NCBI GenBank assembly: GCA_043755865.1
Contig: JAYUSD010000079.1
Location: 1 to 26,586 of the forward strand
Length of the DNA: 26,586 bases
Source: JANMDU01 sp043755865
GTDB taxonomy: Bacteria > Pseudomonadota > Gammaproteobacteria > Burkholderiales > Burkholderiaceae_C
Direction of reading: 5' to 3'
The translations under genes were made by a program, and so were the position numbers. Under the pieces are notes generated by a model. That model made no database searches and was not told the origin of the DNA. It worked only from the letters and a program-made list of their open reading frames with translations. Below, in pieces: positions 8,537-16,586 of the stretch (within the stretch, counting starts at the first letter, position 1; every line of letters begins with the position of its first letter).

Positions 8537-10213
8537 ATGTCACAATCAGGCATGCATTTGAAGCGCAACCACTGTCGCCCCACGCCTAGCTTGTCTGTGT
8601 TGAGCCAAGCCTTGGCTGTTGCCCTGCTCGCGAGCCCCTTGCTTAGCTCCCACGCTTGGGCGCAAACTTCACCGAGCGCAGCCCAGGCACCCATTGCCTC
8701 CGTCACGCCAAGCTTTGCCATTCGCGGCTTTAACCTCAAGGGCGACAATCCTTTGAGTGCGGCGCAAACCAGCAGCGTACTTGCGCCTTATTTGCGCAGC
8801 GATGCCACCATTGACACCTTGCAAAAAGCCACCGCAACTTTAGAAGGCGCTCTGCGTGATGCCGGCTTTGGCCTACATAAAGTGTCGCTGCCAGCGCAAG
8901 AGGTGGGCGAGACGGTGACCCTAGAAATCGTGAAATTCACCATTGGCCGCGTGGTTGTCACCGGCAATCAGCATTTCGGCGAAGCCAATATTCGCGCGAG
9001 CTTGCCCGAGCTTACCGAGGGCAACTCACCCAATTTCAAGCGCTTGGCTGTGCAAACCGCCATGGCCAATGACAACAGCAGCAAGCAGCTCAGCGTGGCT
9101 TTGAAAGAAGCTGCCGATGCAGACAAGATTGATGCCACGGTGCAAGTGAGTGATTCACGCGCTTGGTTTGCCTCCGTCACACTGAACAACAACGGCAACG
9201 ATTCTTCTGGCAAAGATCGCTTCACGCTGGCTGGCGGCCACAACAATCTTTGGGATCGGGATCACCAAGCGGTATTGGCCTACACCACGTCGCTGCAGCG
9301 CCCAAGCAGCGTGCATCAATGGGGCTTGAACTACAAAATTCCTTTCTACAGCTTGAAAGGCACACTGGGAATATCAGCCACAAAATCTGATGTGCTTGGC
9401 ACGTTTGGCTCGTTCACGAGCACAGGCGTGGGGCACACACGCGGCCTGAGCTACACGTTGGCCAATGAACCCGAAGGCGGCAGGCGCAGCTATTTTTCTG
9501 TGAGCTTGGATGATCGTGTGTTTGGCGCGGCATTGATCAATGGCATTGCTGTGGGTGTGGATCGCCGCAGCCGGCCCGCCGGCCTAGGCTACAGCGTGAA
9601 AAACGAATCTGATGCATCGGTTTGGGGCTACAACATTGATGCTTCCGTGAACATAGGCTCAGGCGCAGGGAACAGCCGCGCAGCGTATCGCACCGAATAC
9701 AGCAACCCAGTGACGGGGCAAGGCATATCGACTTCTGGCTTTCGCATCTTGCGCGTGGGCCATCAGTATTCTGCTCAATTGGGTAAGAGTTGGCTTTGGA
9801 GTGTGCGCACACAAGCGCAGTGGAGCAATACGGCCTTGATTTCGGGTGAGCAGCTGGGGCTCGGCGGCACGAATTCATTGCGCGGTGCACCAGATCGCGC
9901 AATATCGGGCGATGGAGGCGTGCAAAGCAGCTTGGAAATTACCACGCCAGAGCTCGCCAAAGGCTTGCGTCTGACTGGCTTTGCCGATGCGGGGTGGCTG
10001 GGCAACTACGGCGCAGATGGCCAGCGCCGCGTGAGTGAAGACAGGCTGATCAGCGTGGGCCTAGGCTTGCGTTTTGGGCACAGCAGCGGCGTCTCGCTCA
10101 ACGCAGATTACGGCCGCCTGCTGGCCGGCAGCAAGCTGCCTTTGGCGACCAATTCAAATGCGCCTAGAAAAGGCGACGACAAGCTGCATTTGACTTTGTC
10201 CATGCGCTTTTAA
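8537..10213 (+). CDS. ShlB/FhaC/HecB family two-partner secretion outer-membrane transporter (TpsB)
   Basis: This is an outer-membrane Omp85-superfamily pore that exports a TpsA partner across the outer membrane. From ATG 8537 it has 558 residues; ATG 8552 is an alternative start, and neither has a strong Shine-Dalgarno. A Sec signal ends at AWA|Q (about residue 42). Two POTRA-like segments lie at about residues 55–210, including FAIRGFNLKGDNPLS and IGRVVVTGNQHF. A beta-barrel follows and ends in the terminal phenylalanine of SMRF. The barrel carries NSLRGAPDRAISGDGG near residue 448, corresponding to the conserved (V/L)RG loop motif, and LTGFADAGWLG after it. It follows the FecR-repeat gene with a 29-base gap. 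No haemagglutinin-type TpsA lies in the window, so the FecR-repeat protein is a candidate partner (inference). Confidence 0.88.
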   Translation: MSQSGMHLKRNHCRPTPSLSVLSQALAVALLASPLLSSHAWAQTSPSAAQAPIASVTPSFAIRGFNLKGDNPLSAAQTSSVLAPYLRSDATIDTLQKATATLEGALRDAGFGLHKVSLPAQEVGETVTLEIVKFTIGRVVVTGNQHFGEANIRASLPELTEGNSPNFKRLAVQTAMANDNSSKQLSVALKEAADADKIDATVQVSDSRAWFASVTLNNNGNDSSGKDRFTLAGGHNNLWDRDHQAVLAYTTSLQRPSSVHQWGLNYKIPFYSLKGTLGISATKSDVLGTFGSFTSTGVGHTRGLSYTLANEPEGGRRSYFSVSLDDRVFGAALINGIAVGVDRRSRPAGLGYSVKNESDASVWGYNIDASVNIGSGAGNSRAAYRTEYSNPVTGQGISTSGFRILRVGHQYSAQLGKSWLWSVRTQAQWSNTALISGEQLGLGGTNSLRGAPDRAISGDGGVQSSLEITTPELAKGLRLTGFADAGWLGNYGADGQRRVSEDRLISVGLGLRFGHSSGVSLNADYGRLLAGSKLPLATNSNAPRKGDDKLHLTLSMRF

Positions 10214-10275
10214 AGCGTCGGCGCGATTCGCCTCTTAAAATAAGGGCATGCGCCATTAGCGCTTGAAAGCAACTC

Positions 10276-10698
10276 ATGGCTGGCCTTACCCACGACACCC
10301 CCACCCCGACCGACATCACAGTCCATCAGCAATCCAAGCTGCTGGAAATCGCTTTTTCTGACGGCAAGGCGTTTAAGCTGCCGTTTGAGCTCATGCGCGT
10401 GTATTCGCCTTCTGCCGAGGTGCAGGGCCACGGGCCCGGGCAAGAAACGCTGCAAACCGGCAAGCGCGAGGTGGGTTTGCAAGAGCTCGAATCGATTGGC
10501 AATTACGCTGTGAAGCCGGTGTTTACTGATGGGCATGAGAGCGGTATTTTTTCTTGGGATTACTTGTATTTTCTAGGCAGCCAACAAGATGAACTTTGGA
10601 CGCGCTACTTGGCTAGGCTGCTAGAGGCTGGCGCGGATCGCGATGCGCCAATGATGGCTGCTGGCAGCCATGTGCACGGCGCAGGCTGCAGCCATTGA
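10276..10698 (+). CDS. DUF971 family protein
   Basis: This small soluble protein of 140 residues consists almost entirely of the DUF971 fold (also found as the N-terminal domain of gamma-butyrobetaine hydroxylase). The family-typical SDGKAFKLPFELMRVYSPSA (about residues 28–47), IGNYAVKPVFTDGHESGIFSW (about 74–94) and YLYFLG are present. The C-terminal tail ends in a His/Cys-containing HVHGAGCSH that could bind metal (inference). It lies 42 bases upstream of ubiE, a conserved pairing in Burkholderiales. Its biochemical role is unknown; links to Fe-S or P-loop proteins have been suggested for the family. The start at 10276 is the only ATG ahead of the domain. Confidence 0.85.
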   Translation: MAGLTHDTPTPTDITVHQQSKLLEIAFSDGKAFKLPFELMRVYSPSAEVQGHGPGQETLQTGKREVGLQELESIGNYAVKPVFTDGHESGIFSWDYLYFLGSQQDELWTRYLARLLEAGADRDAPMMAAGSHVHGAGCSH

Positions 10699-10740
10699 AC
10701 CCGCACTCTCAATTTAGTAGCGCCCCGCGCAATAAACACC

Positions 10741-11481
10741 ATGGCTAGCACGCACTTTGGCTTCAAAAATGTCGATGAGGGCGAGAAAGCCGCTCAGGTG
10801 CGCGGCGTGTTTGACTCGGTCGCCTCTAAATACGATGTGATGAATGATCTGATGTCTGCGGGCCTGCATCGCGGCTGGAAGGCTTACACGGTGCTTGTCT
10901 CTGGTGCAGCGTTGGGCTCTAAAGTGTTGGATGTGGCGGCAGGTACGGGAGATTTGGCGCTGGCCTTTGCGAAAAAAGTGGGCTTGGCGCAGGGCCAAGG
11001 CGAGGTGGTGCACACCGATATCAATGAGGCAATGCTGTGCGTCGGACGAGATCGCATGGTCGATGCGGGGTTTGCCTTGCCGACTTTGGTTTGTGATGCA
11101 GAAAAGCTGCCCTTGCCCAGCAATCATTTTGACATCGTGACTGTGGCTTTTGGCCTGCGGAACATGACACACAAAGAGGTCGCTTTAAGAGAAATGTGCC
11201 GAGTTTTGAAGCCAGGCGGCAAGCTTTTGGTGCTGGAATTTTCCAAAGTCGCCAAGCCGCTGCAAAAGGCCTACGATTGGTATTCTTTTTCCATCCTGCC
11301 AAAATTAGGTTCTATGGTTGTAGACGATGCACAAAGCTATCAGTACTTGGCTGAAAGTATTCGCATGCATCCTGATCAGGAAACGCTAAAAACAATGATG
11401 CTGGCCTCGGGCTTTGGCCACGTCGATATACACAACATGACAGCGGGCGTGGTGGCATTGCATGTAGGCATTAAGTGTTGA
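10741..11481 (+). CDS. ubiE: ubiquinone/menaquinone biosynthesis C-methyltransferase UbiE
   Basis: This is an S-adenosylmethionine-dependent methyltransferase that C-methylates the ring of the demethoxy-ubiquinol intermediate (and demethylmenaquinol where menaquinone is made). The 246 residues carry the N-terminal FDSVASKYDVMNDLMSAGLHR signature, SAM motif I VLDVAAGTGDLA near residue 62, and the acidic VHTDIN loop. The UbiE signature FGLRNMTHKEVALREM follows, then RVLKPGGKLLVLEFS. The C-terminal TAGVVALHVGIKC is also typical. It sits between DUF971 and a Tim44-like gene, ahead of ubiJ and ubiB, so three ubiquinone genes are grouped. Length and motifs are complete, with no sign of damage. Confidence 0.97.
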   Translation: MASTHFGFKNVDEGEKAAQVRGVFDSVASKYDVMNDLMSAGLHRGWKAYTVLVSGAALGSKVLDVAAGTGDLALAFAKKVGLAQGQGEVVHTDINEAMLCVGRDRMVDAGFALPTLVCDAEKLPLPSNHFDIVTVAFGLRNMTHKEVALREMCRVLKPGGKLLVLEFSKVAKPLQKAYDWYSFSILPKLGSMVVDDAQSYQYLAESIRMHPDQETLKTMMLASGFGHVDIHNMTAGVVALHVGIKC

Positions 11482-11503
11482 TTTCTTTAGGGAAGATCAG
11501 GAC

Positions 11504-11531
11504 TTGAAATTGGGCAGCCCAGCGGTATATT
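11504..11531 (+). promoter_or_regulatory. predicted sigma70 promoter for the Tim44-like gene
   Basis: TTGAAA at 11504–11509 and TATATT at 11526–11531 are separated by 16 bases, a near-consensus sigma70 arrangement. The spacer contains the small palindrome TGGGCAGCCCA. Predicted transcription would begin around 11538, leaving a leader of about 26 bases before ATG 11564 with an AGAGG/AAGG ribosome-binding site. This suggests the Tim44-like gene is transcribed independently of ubiE. Confidence 0.55.
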
Positions 11532-11563
11532 CGTGTTTGGTAATATTTTCAAAGAGGCAAGGT

Positions 11564-12598
11564 ATGAAATTTCTTTCTTTTATTGCAACCGGTGTGATGG
11601 CATTGAGCCTCGCGCTGGTGAGCTTGGATGCGGATGCGGCCAAGCGCATGGGCGGAGGAAAATCCGTCGGCAAACAATCGAATAACGTGACGCAGAGCAC
11701 AGCAGCGCCCGCGGCTGCTCCAGGCGCTGCAGCGGCTGCCAAGCCGGCTGCGCCAGCTGCTGCAGGCGCAGCCGCCGCGGCTCCTAAGAAGCCTTGGGGC
11801 ATGATGCTTGGCGGCTTGGCTGCTGGCCTCGGCTTGGCATGGCTGGCTAGCTCACTGGGTTTGGGTGAGGCGTTTGGCCAAATCTTGATGTTTGGTTTGC
11901 TGGCTTTGGCGATCATGGTGGCTGTGGGCTGGTTTATGCGCCGCCGTGCGCAAAACAATGGCACGCAAGGCCAAGCGCAACAACAAAACTCGCCTTATGC
12001 CATGGCCGGTGCAGGCGCTGGAACAAGTGGCGCGCCCAACGTGCCCATGCAACGCGATTACAGCCCAGACAATGTAGGCAACGATGCATCAGCTCGCCCT
12101 TGGGAGCGCAATTCCACCGCTTTTCAAGCGCAGCCACAAGCTGGATCAAGTACTGGCTTGGGCGGCAGCATGATCGGCTCACAGCTGTCTGGTGGAAGCA
12201 CCAATTGGAGCGTACCCGCCGATTTTGATGCGACTGCCTTCCTAGGCACAGCCAAGCAAGCTTTCGTGGCATTGCAAGCGGCTTGGGACAAAAACGACAT
12301 TTCGACACTTGGCACCATGATGACCGACGAGATGCTGCGCGAAATTCGCCAGCAACTGGCCGAACGTGAGCAGCACATCGGTGGTGCAGCCAATCACACA
12401 GAGGTTGCTGCACTCGATGCCAAGCTGTTGGGTATCGAAGACAGCGGCAACGATTGGATGGCCAGTGTGGAATTCTCCGGCATGATCAAAGAAGATCCGT
12501 CGCAAAGCCCAGGTCCTTTCCGCGAAGTGTGGAATATGACCAAACCCAAAGACGGCAGCGCCGGTTGGCTGGTGGCGGGTTTGCAGGCTTTGAATTAA
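11564..12598 (+). CDS. Tim44-like domain membrane protein
   Basis: This is a 344-residue inner-membrane protein with a C-terminal Tim44-like (TIM44/MRPL45-type) domain. The start at 11564 was chosen because AGAGGCAAGG lies just upstream and because it gives a clean signal-like N-terminus (MKFLSFIATGVMALSLALVS) ending near ADA|A. The order is: signal segment, an Ala/Pro-rich linker (about residues 45–80), two adjacent hydrophobic helices at about 85–130, and a Gln/Asn/Gly-rich disordered linker. The Tim44-like domain spans about residues 205–344, seen in FDATAFLGTAKQAFVALQAA and DISTLGTMMTDEML. Bacterial members are annotated as putative lipid transporters on weak evidence. It lies inside the ubiquinone cluster and is followed by a strong terminator. 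Confidence 0.85.
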   Translation: MKFLSFIATGVMALSLALVSLDADAAKRMGGGKSVGKQSNNVTQSTAAPAAAPGAAAAAKPAAPAAAGAAAAAPKKPWGMMLGGLAAGLGLAWLASSLGLGEAFGQILMFGLLALAIMVAVGWFMRRRAQNNGTQGQAQQQNSPYAMAGAGAGTSGAPNVPMQRDYSPDNVGNDASARPWERNSTAFQAQPQAGSSTGLGGSMIGSQLSGGSTNWSVPADFDATAFLGTAKQAFVALQAAWDKNDISTLGTMMTDEMLREIRQQLAEREQHIGGAANHTEVAALDAKLLGIEDSGNDWMASVEFSGMIKEDPSQSPGPFREVWNMTKPKDGSAGWLVAGLQALN

Positions 12599-12615
12599 GC
12601 ACCGTTTGCCCTGTC

Positions 12616-12645
12616 AAAAAAGCCCAGTTTTTACTGGGCTTTTTT
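12616..12645 (+). terminator. rho-independent terminator after the Tim44-like gene
   Basis: AGCCCAG (12621–12627) pairs with CTGGGCT (12634–12640) around a 6-base loop. The stem extends through AAAAA/TTTTT at 12616–12620 and 12641–12645, leaving a T-tract on the plus strand. It lies 18 bases after the stop codon. The A/T flanks are symmetric, so it may also work weakly in reverse. Confidence 0.9.
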
Positions 12646-12698
12646 GTGTCTTTCCAATAAATCCACACAGCATCAACCGCCCAAAATAAGCAGAGATA

Positions 12699-13277
12699 AT
12701 GCACAGCATGAGCACACCGCCAGCCTTCCCCAGTTTTCCGCTTCCCCAGCCACCGGATTGGCTGCTGCGTGAGATGCAGCAGCGTGTGGTGCTCTTGCTC
12801 AATCATGTGCTCCAACAAGAACCTGAAGCGGTGGCACGATTAAAGAGGCAAAAAGGGCAGATAGCCGGCATAGAATGTGCGCCGATTGCTATGAAATTAA
12901 TAGTGACACCGGCGGGCTTGCTTGATCTTGCGCCCGTTGATGCGAAGCCTGATCTCTCGCTCAAAGTGCTGGATACGAATCCGCTGAGCCTTTTAAAAAC
13001 ACTGCTGAGCGGCGACAAGCCTCGCATGGAGGTCTCAGGCGATGTGATGCTGGCAGCAGAGATCAATTGGCTGGTCGATCATGTACGCTGGGATGTGGAG
13101 GAAGATCTCGCGCGCATTGTGGGCGATATCCCAGCGCATTCGATGATGCAGGCTGTACGCGGCTTGGGCGATGTATTGAAGAAATTCATCGCGCCAAAAG
13201 TAGCGCCAAAAGAAACGCCAAAAGTAACGCCTTCTGACGCGCCAGAAAGCTCCAAGGAAAGCAACAGCGCCTCATGA
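12699..13277 (+). CDS. ubiJ: ubiquinone biosynthesis accessory factor UbiJ (SCP2-type lipid-binding domain)
   Basis: UbiJ is an SCP2-fold accessory protein that binds ubiquinone intermediates in the soluble Ubi complex. The 192-residue protein has an N-terminal amphipathic segment (LLREMQQRVVLLLNHVLQQEPEA). The SCP2-like core spans about residues 45–115 (IVTPAGLLDL, SLKVLDTNPLSLLKTLLSG). The conserved EVSGDVMLAAEINWLVDHVRWDVEEDLARIVGDIPAH region follows. The tail is lysine/proline-rich and repetitive. ATG 12708 is an alternative start three codons in; neither has a good Shine-Dalgarno. The stop overlaps the ubiB start by four bases (ATGA), indicating coupling. Part of the frame (12864–12905) coincides with a copy of a 42-base repeat found twice more in the window. 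Confidence 0.88.
   Translation: MHSMSTPPAFPSFPLPQPPDWLLREMQQRVVLLLNHVLQQEPEAVARLKRQKGQIAGIECAPIAMKLIVTPAGLLDLAPVDAKPDLSLKVLDTNPLSLLKTLLSGDKPRMEVSGDVMLAAEINWLVDHVRWDVEEDLARIVGDIPAHSMMQAVRGLGDVLKKFIAPKVAPKETPKVTPSDAPESSKESNSAS
12864..12905 (+). repeat. 42-bp dispersed repeat, copy R1 (inside ubiJ)
   Basis: This copy begins GCCGGCATAGAAT, continues through TGCGC and TGCTAT, then a 7-base variable loop, and ends ATAGTG. It matches copy R3 at 35 of 42 positions. It lies in frame in ubiJ, encoding about residues 56–69, without changing the apparent protein length. CTAT and ATAG around the loop form the stem core. Confidence 0.75.
13191..13231 (+). repeat. 12-bp tandem repeat in the 3' end of ubiJ
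   Basis: About 3.4 copies of a 12-base unit, (G/A)CGCCAAAAGTA or close variants, lie head to tail. They encode the APKV/APKE/TPKV tetrapeptide run in the UbiJ tail. Each unit is four codons, so copy-number changes would keep the frame. Confidence 0.75.
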
Positions 13278-14848
13278 ATTTAATCGCTCGCGTGGCTCGT
13301 GGCAGCTTCATCGTTTTCATCGTGCTCCGCTATGGGCTTGACCAGCTCGTGCTGTCTAGTTTTCAAAAACCATGGCTCACGGTCGTCGCACGGATCGCCT
13401 CGCTGGGCAGGAATTTAAGCGCGCCGCGCGGCCAGCGGCTCAGGGAAGCCTTGGAGGAGCTGGGGCCGATCTTCGTGAAATTCGGTCAAGTGCTTTCCAC
13501 GCGGCGCGATTTGCTACCTACTGATATTGCCGATGAGCTCGCGCGGCTGCAAGATCGCGTGCCACCGTTTGACGCGGCTATTGCGGTGGAAACGATTGAA
13601 CGCGCTTTTGGCCGCAAGTTGGCCGATATTTTTGTGAGCTTTGACCAAACGCCGATTGCCAGCGCCTCGATTGCGCAAGTGCATTTCGCCACCCTTAAAA
13701 CGAAAGATGGCAAGCTGCGTGATGTGGCCGTGAAAGTGCTGCGCCCAGACATGCTGCGTGTGATCGATAAAGATTTGAGCTTGATGCGCATGATGGCCGG
13801 CTGGGTGGAGAGTTTGTCTGCCGATGGCAAGCGCTTAAAACCGATGGAGGTCGTCGCTGAATTTGACAAATACTTGCACGATGAGCTCGATCTCGTGCGC
13901 GAAGCCTCCAATGCGGCGCAGCTGCGCCGCAACATGGCAGGGCTCAATTTGGTGATGATCCCAGAAATGTTTTGGGATTATTGTCATACCGAAGTGATCG
14001 TGATGGAGCGCATGATTGGCTTGCCAATCAATCAAATAGACGCGCTCAAAGCGGCCGGCGTCGATATGAAGCAGCTCTCACGCGATGGCGTAACAATCTT
14101 CTTTACGCAAGTCTTTCGCGATGGCTTTTTTCATGCGGATATGCATCCTGGCAACATTCAAGTCAGCATTGCCCCCGACACATTTGGCCGCTATATCTCG
14201 CTTGATTTCGGCATCGTGGGCACGCTCACCGAAGTCGACAAAGACTACCTTGCGCAAAATTTTGCCGCCTTTTTCCGGCGCGATTACAAGCGCGTCGCCG
14301 AGCTGCATATTGAATCGGGCTGGGTGCCGGCGCATACGCGGGTCGACGAGCTGGAATCGGCCATTCGCGCGGTGTGTGAGCCTTACTTTGATCGGCCACT
14401 TAAAGAGCTTTCGCTCGGGTTGGTGTTGATGCGCCTGTTTCAAACCTCGCGCCGCTTCCAAGTCGAAATCCAGCCCCAGCTTGTGCTCCTGCAAAAGAAG
14501 CTGCTCAACATTGAAGGTTTGGGCCGCCAGCTTGATCCTGATTTAGATTTGTGGGCCACAGCCAAGCCCTTTTTGGAAAAATGGATGTTGGAGCAGGTGG
14601 GCCCGCAGCGCTTTACGGATGCGCTCAAAGCGCAAGCGCCGCGCTATGCCAAGCTCGTGCCGCTTCTGCCCCAGCTTTTGACCAACTATTTGCAACGCCC
14701 CAGCGGCGGCAACGATGCGCTGATCAAAGAGCTCTTGCAAGAGCAAAAGCGAACCAATGCCTTACTGCAAAAAATCGTTTACAGCGGATTAGGTTTTGTC
14801 GTGGGCATGGTACTGATCATGTTGTATTTGAAGATCCGGCTTTGGTAA
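13274..14848 (+). CDS. ubiB: ubiquinone biosynthesis regulatory protein kinase-like UbiB
   Basis: This is a membrane-anchored atypical kinase/ATPase of the UbiB/ADCK (ABC1) family, needed for ubiquinone production, probably by helping extract or deliver lipid intermediates. The 524 residues include the family-defining KxGQ motif (FVKFGQVLSTRRDLLP near residue 70) and the Ala/Ser-rich loop PIASASIAQVHFA, which replaces a glycine-rich loop. VAVKVLRP has the lysine, and FFHADMHPGNI near 286 and LDFGIVG near 310 complete the site. A C-terminal hydrophobic anchor lies at about residues 500–520. The ATG overlaps the ubiJ stop by four bases. All signature residues are present and the length is close to the E. 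coli protein (546). Confidence 0.96.
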   Translation: MNLIARVARGSFIVFIVLRYGLDQLVLSSFQKPWLTVVARIASLGRNLSAPRGQRLREALEELGPIFVKFGQVLSTRRDLLPTDIADELARLQDRVPPFDAAIAVETIERAFGRKLADIFVSFDQTPIASASIAQVHFATLKTKDGKLRDVAVKVLRPDMLRVIDKDLSLMRMMAGWVESLSADGKRLKPMEVVAEFDKYLHDELDLVREASNAAQLRRNMAGLNLVMIPEMFWDYCHTEVIVMERMIGLPINQIDALKAAGVDMKQLSRDGVTIFFTQVFRDGFFHADMHPGNIQVSIAPDTFGRYISLDFGIVGTLTEVDKDYLAQNFAAFFRRDYKRVAELHIESGWVPAHTRVDELESAIRAVCEPYFDRPLKELSLGLVLMRLFQTSRRFQVEIQPQLVLLQKKLLNIEGLGRQLDPDLDLWATAKPFLEKWMLEQVGPQRFTDALKAQAPRYAKLVPLLPQLLTNYLQRPSGGNDALIKELLQEQKRTNALLQKIVYSGLGFVVGMVLIMLYLKIRLW

Positions 14849-14884
14849 GCTTTTTGGCCGATTATTTAGGCAAAACCAAGCATT

Positions 14885-14927
14885 AGCCGGCATGAAATAA
14901 GCGCGGAGTGCTATTGAATCCATAGTG
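14885..14927 (+). repeat. 42-bp dispersed repeat, copy R2 (intergenic, ubiB to symporter)
   Basis: The 42 bases starting GCCGGCAT at 14886 match copy R3 at 34 of 42 positions, including 14 identical bases GCGCGGAGTGCTAT. A 7-base variable loop and ATAGTG follow. It sits 37 bases after the ubiB stop in a 189-base gap that otherwise holds only the symporter leader. It is the only copy outside a reading frame. Confidence 0.75.
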
Positions 14928-15037
14928 ATTCGTTTGTGCGCTGCATCTGCGTGAAAACCCTGTAGAGCACATCATCGCGGCAAGATGGGCGGCTAAGCTG
15001 CATAAAATCAGCGGCAGCCTATCTTGGAGAAACTGCT

Positions 15038-16504
15038 GTGAATTCGCTGATCATTTTTGTGGCCTTTTATTTGGCCGTCACCATTGCCGTTGGCTTGGTT
15101 GCCGCCCGCCGCGTGCACAGCTCGGCAGATTACATGGTCGCGGGGCGCAGCCTGCCGCTGTATATGAACATGGCCACGGTGTTTGCGACTTGGTTTGGTG
15201 CAGAGACGGTACTGTCTATTTCAGCGACGTTTGCCAAAGATGGCCTCTCGGGCATTCCGGGTGATCCGTTTGGCGCATCGGTGTGCCTCGTGCTCGCCGC
15301 TTTGCTGTTTGCCAAATTGTTTTATCGCATGAATCTGCTGACGATTGGCGATTTTTATAAGCAGCGTTATGGGCAAAGCGTGGAGGTGATCACCAGCTTT
15401 GCCATTGTGGCATCGTACCTCGGCTGGACGTCGGCGCAAATGACAGCGTTGGGCTTGGTGATTCATGTCCTCTCAGGCGGCGCAGTGGCGCTTAACACCG
15501 CCATACTCGTAGGCGCAGGTGTGGTGCTGATCTACACCTTGTTTGGCGGCATGTGGTCGATTGCATTTACAGATTTATTGCAAACCGTGGTGATTATTGT
15601 TGGCCTCTCGCTGGTGGCTTATTTGGTGAGCGATATGGCCGGTGGCCCGCAAAAAGTGATTGCGCAAGCAGCTGCGGATGGCAAATTCAACTGGATACCC
15701 GAGACGAGCAAGGGCTGGTGGGCGATGGCCGGCGCGTTTTTTGCATTTGCCTTTGGCTCGATTCCGCAGCAAGACGTGTTTCAGCGCATGACCAGCGCCA
15801 AAGACGAAAAGACCGCTGTGCGCGGCACGATTCTTGGCGGTTTGATTTATTTCTGTTTCGCTTTTGTGCCGATTTTCATTGCTTATGCGGCCGTGGTAGC
15901 CGATCCGGCTGTCGCCAAGCTTTTCGCGTCTGATGATGCGCGGGAGATTCAAAAGGTGTTGCCTGATTTGGTGCTCAACAAAATGCCGTTGTGGGCGCAG
16001 GTGATGTTTTTTGGCGCGTTGCTCTCGGCCATTTTGTCGACCGCCAGCGGCGCTTTGCTCGCGCCGACATCGCTGTTTACGGAAAACGTATTGAAACCCC
16101 TTTTCTTGGACAAGCTCGCGCCAAAGATGAGTGACACGCAGTTTCTTTTCACGCTGCGCATCATCTTGGTCACCTTCACCGCAGTGGCAGTGCTTTTTGC
16201 TTTAAACAGCAAAAGCACCATGTATGAAATGGTGCAAAACGCATACAACGTGACGCTTGCGGGTGCTTTTGTGCCTCTGGTGGCCGGCGCTTACTGGAAG
16301 AGGGCCAGCACGCAAGGCGCTTTGTTTGCGGCGATTGGCGGCTTGGTAGCGTGGCTTGTTGCGCTAAATTTCGCAGCAGAATTTATCGTGCCAGCCAACT
16401 TGCTGGGCTTGTTTGCCTCCTTCGCCCTCATGTTGGCTGGCTCGCTTGCGCCGCAATGGATCAAAAACGCGGGGCAACCGATCCCGAGGTACGCGTTAGA
16501 TTGA
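15038..16504 (+). CDS. sodium:solute symporter family (SSS) permease
   Basis: This is an inner-membrane sodium-coupled transporter of the SSS/SLC5 family, 488 residues, with about thirteen hydrophobic helices spread over the whole length. Family features include the N-terminal ARRVHSSADYMVAGRSLPLYMNMATVFATWFGAE region, where the conserved D-[FY]-x-x-A-G-R pattern is visible. Also present are LGWTSAQMTALG, YTLFGGMWSIAFTDLLQ (the typical GGM.…TD..Q signature) and SIPQQDVFQRM. The start is GTG at 15038, supported by TTGGAGA seven to eight bases upstream. The substrate cannot be inferred; relatives carry organic acids, amino acids, sugars or urea. It interrupts what looks like an otherwise standard gene neighbourhood between ubiB and the fmdB–aspS run. 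Confidence 0.9.
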   Translation: MNSLIIFVAFYLAVTIAVGLVAARRVHSSADYMVAGRSLPLYMNMATVFATWFGAETVLSISATFAKDGLSGIPGDPFGASVCLVLAALLFAKLFYRMNLLTIGDFYKQRYGQSVEVITSFAIVASYLGWTSAQMTALGLVIHVLSGGAVALNTAILVGAGVVLIYTLFGGMWSIAFTDLLQTVVIIVGLSLVAYLVSDMAGGPQKVIAQAAADGKFNWIPETSKGWWAMAGAFFAFAFGSIPQQDVFQRMTSAKDEKTAVRGTILGGLIYFCFAFVPIFIAYAAVVADPAVAKLFASDDAREIQKVLPDLVLNKMPLWAQVMFFGALLSAILSTASGALLAPTSLFTENVLKPLFLDKLAPKMSDTQFLFTLRIILVTFTAVAVLFALNSKSTMYEMVQNAYNVTLAGAFVPLVAGAYWKRASTQGALFAAIGGLVAWLVALNFAAEFIVPANLLGLFASFALMLAGSLAPQWIKNAGQPIPRYALD

Positions 16505-16531
16505 AGGCGGGCGCTGCGCACTTATGCGCAC

Positions 16532-16557
16532 TTGGCAAAGCATCCGCAAACTATAAT
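16532..16557 (+). promoter_or_regulatory. candidate promoter for the fmdB–DUF502–aspS genes
   Basis: A perfect TATAAT lies at 16552–16557. The best -35 resemblance, TTGGCA at 16532–16537, gives only a 14-base spacer, which is short, so the -10 is better supported than the pair. A ribosome-binding AAGGGGA follows near 16570–16576, ahead of ATG 16587. Position after the symporter stop fits a new transcription unit. Confidence 0.45.
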
Positions 16558-16586
16558 GCTGGGTTGCCCCAAGGGGAATCCAAGCC

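Noticed and set aside
16569..16578. CCCCAAGGGG palindrome before fmdB as an operator
   Set aside because: It overlaps and is sufficiently explained by the ribosome-binding site; only 4-base arms around AA.
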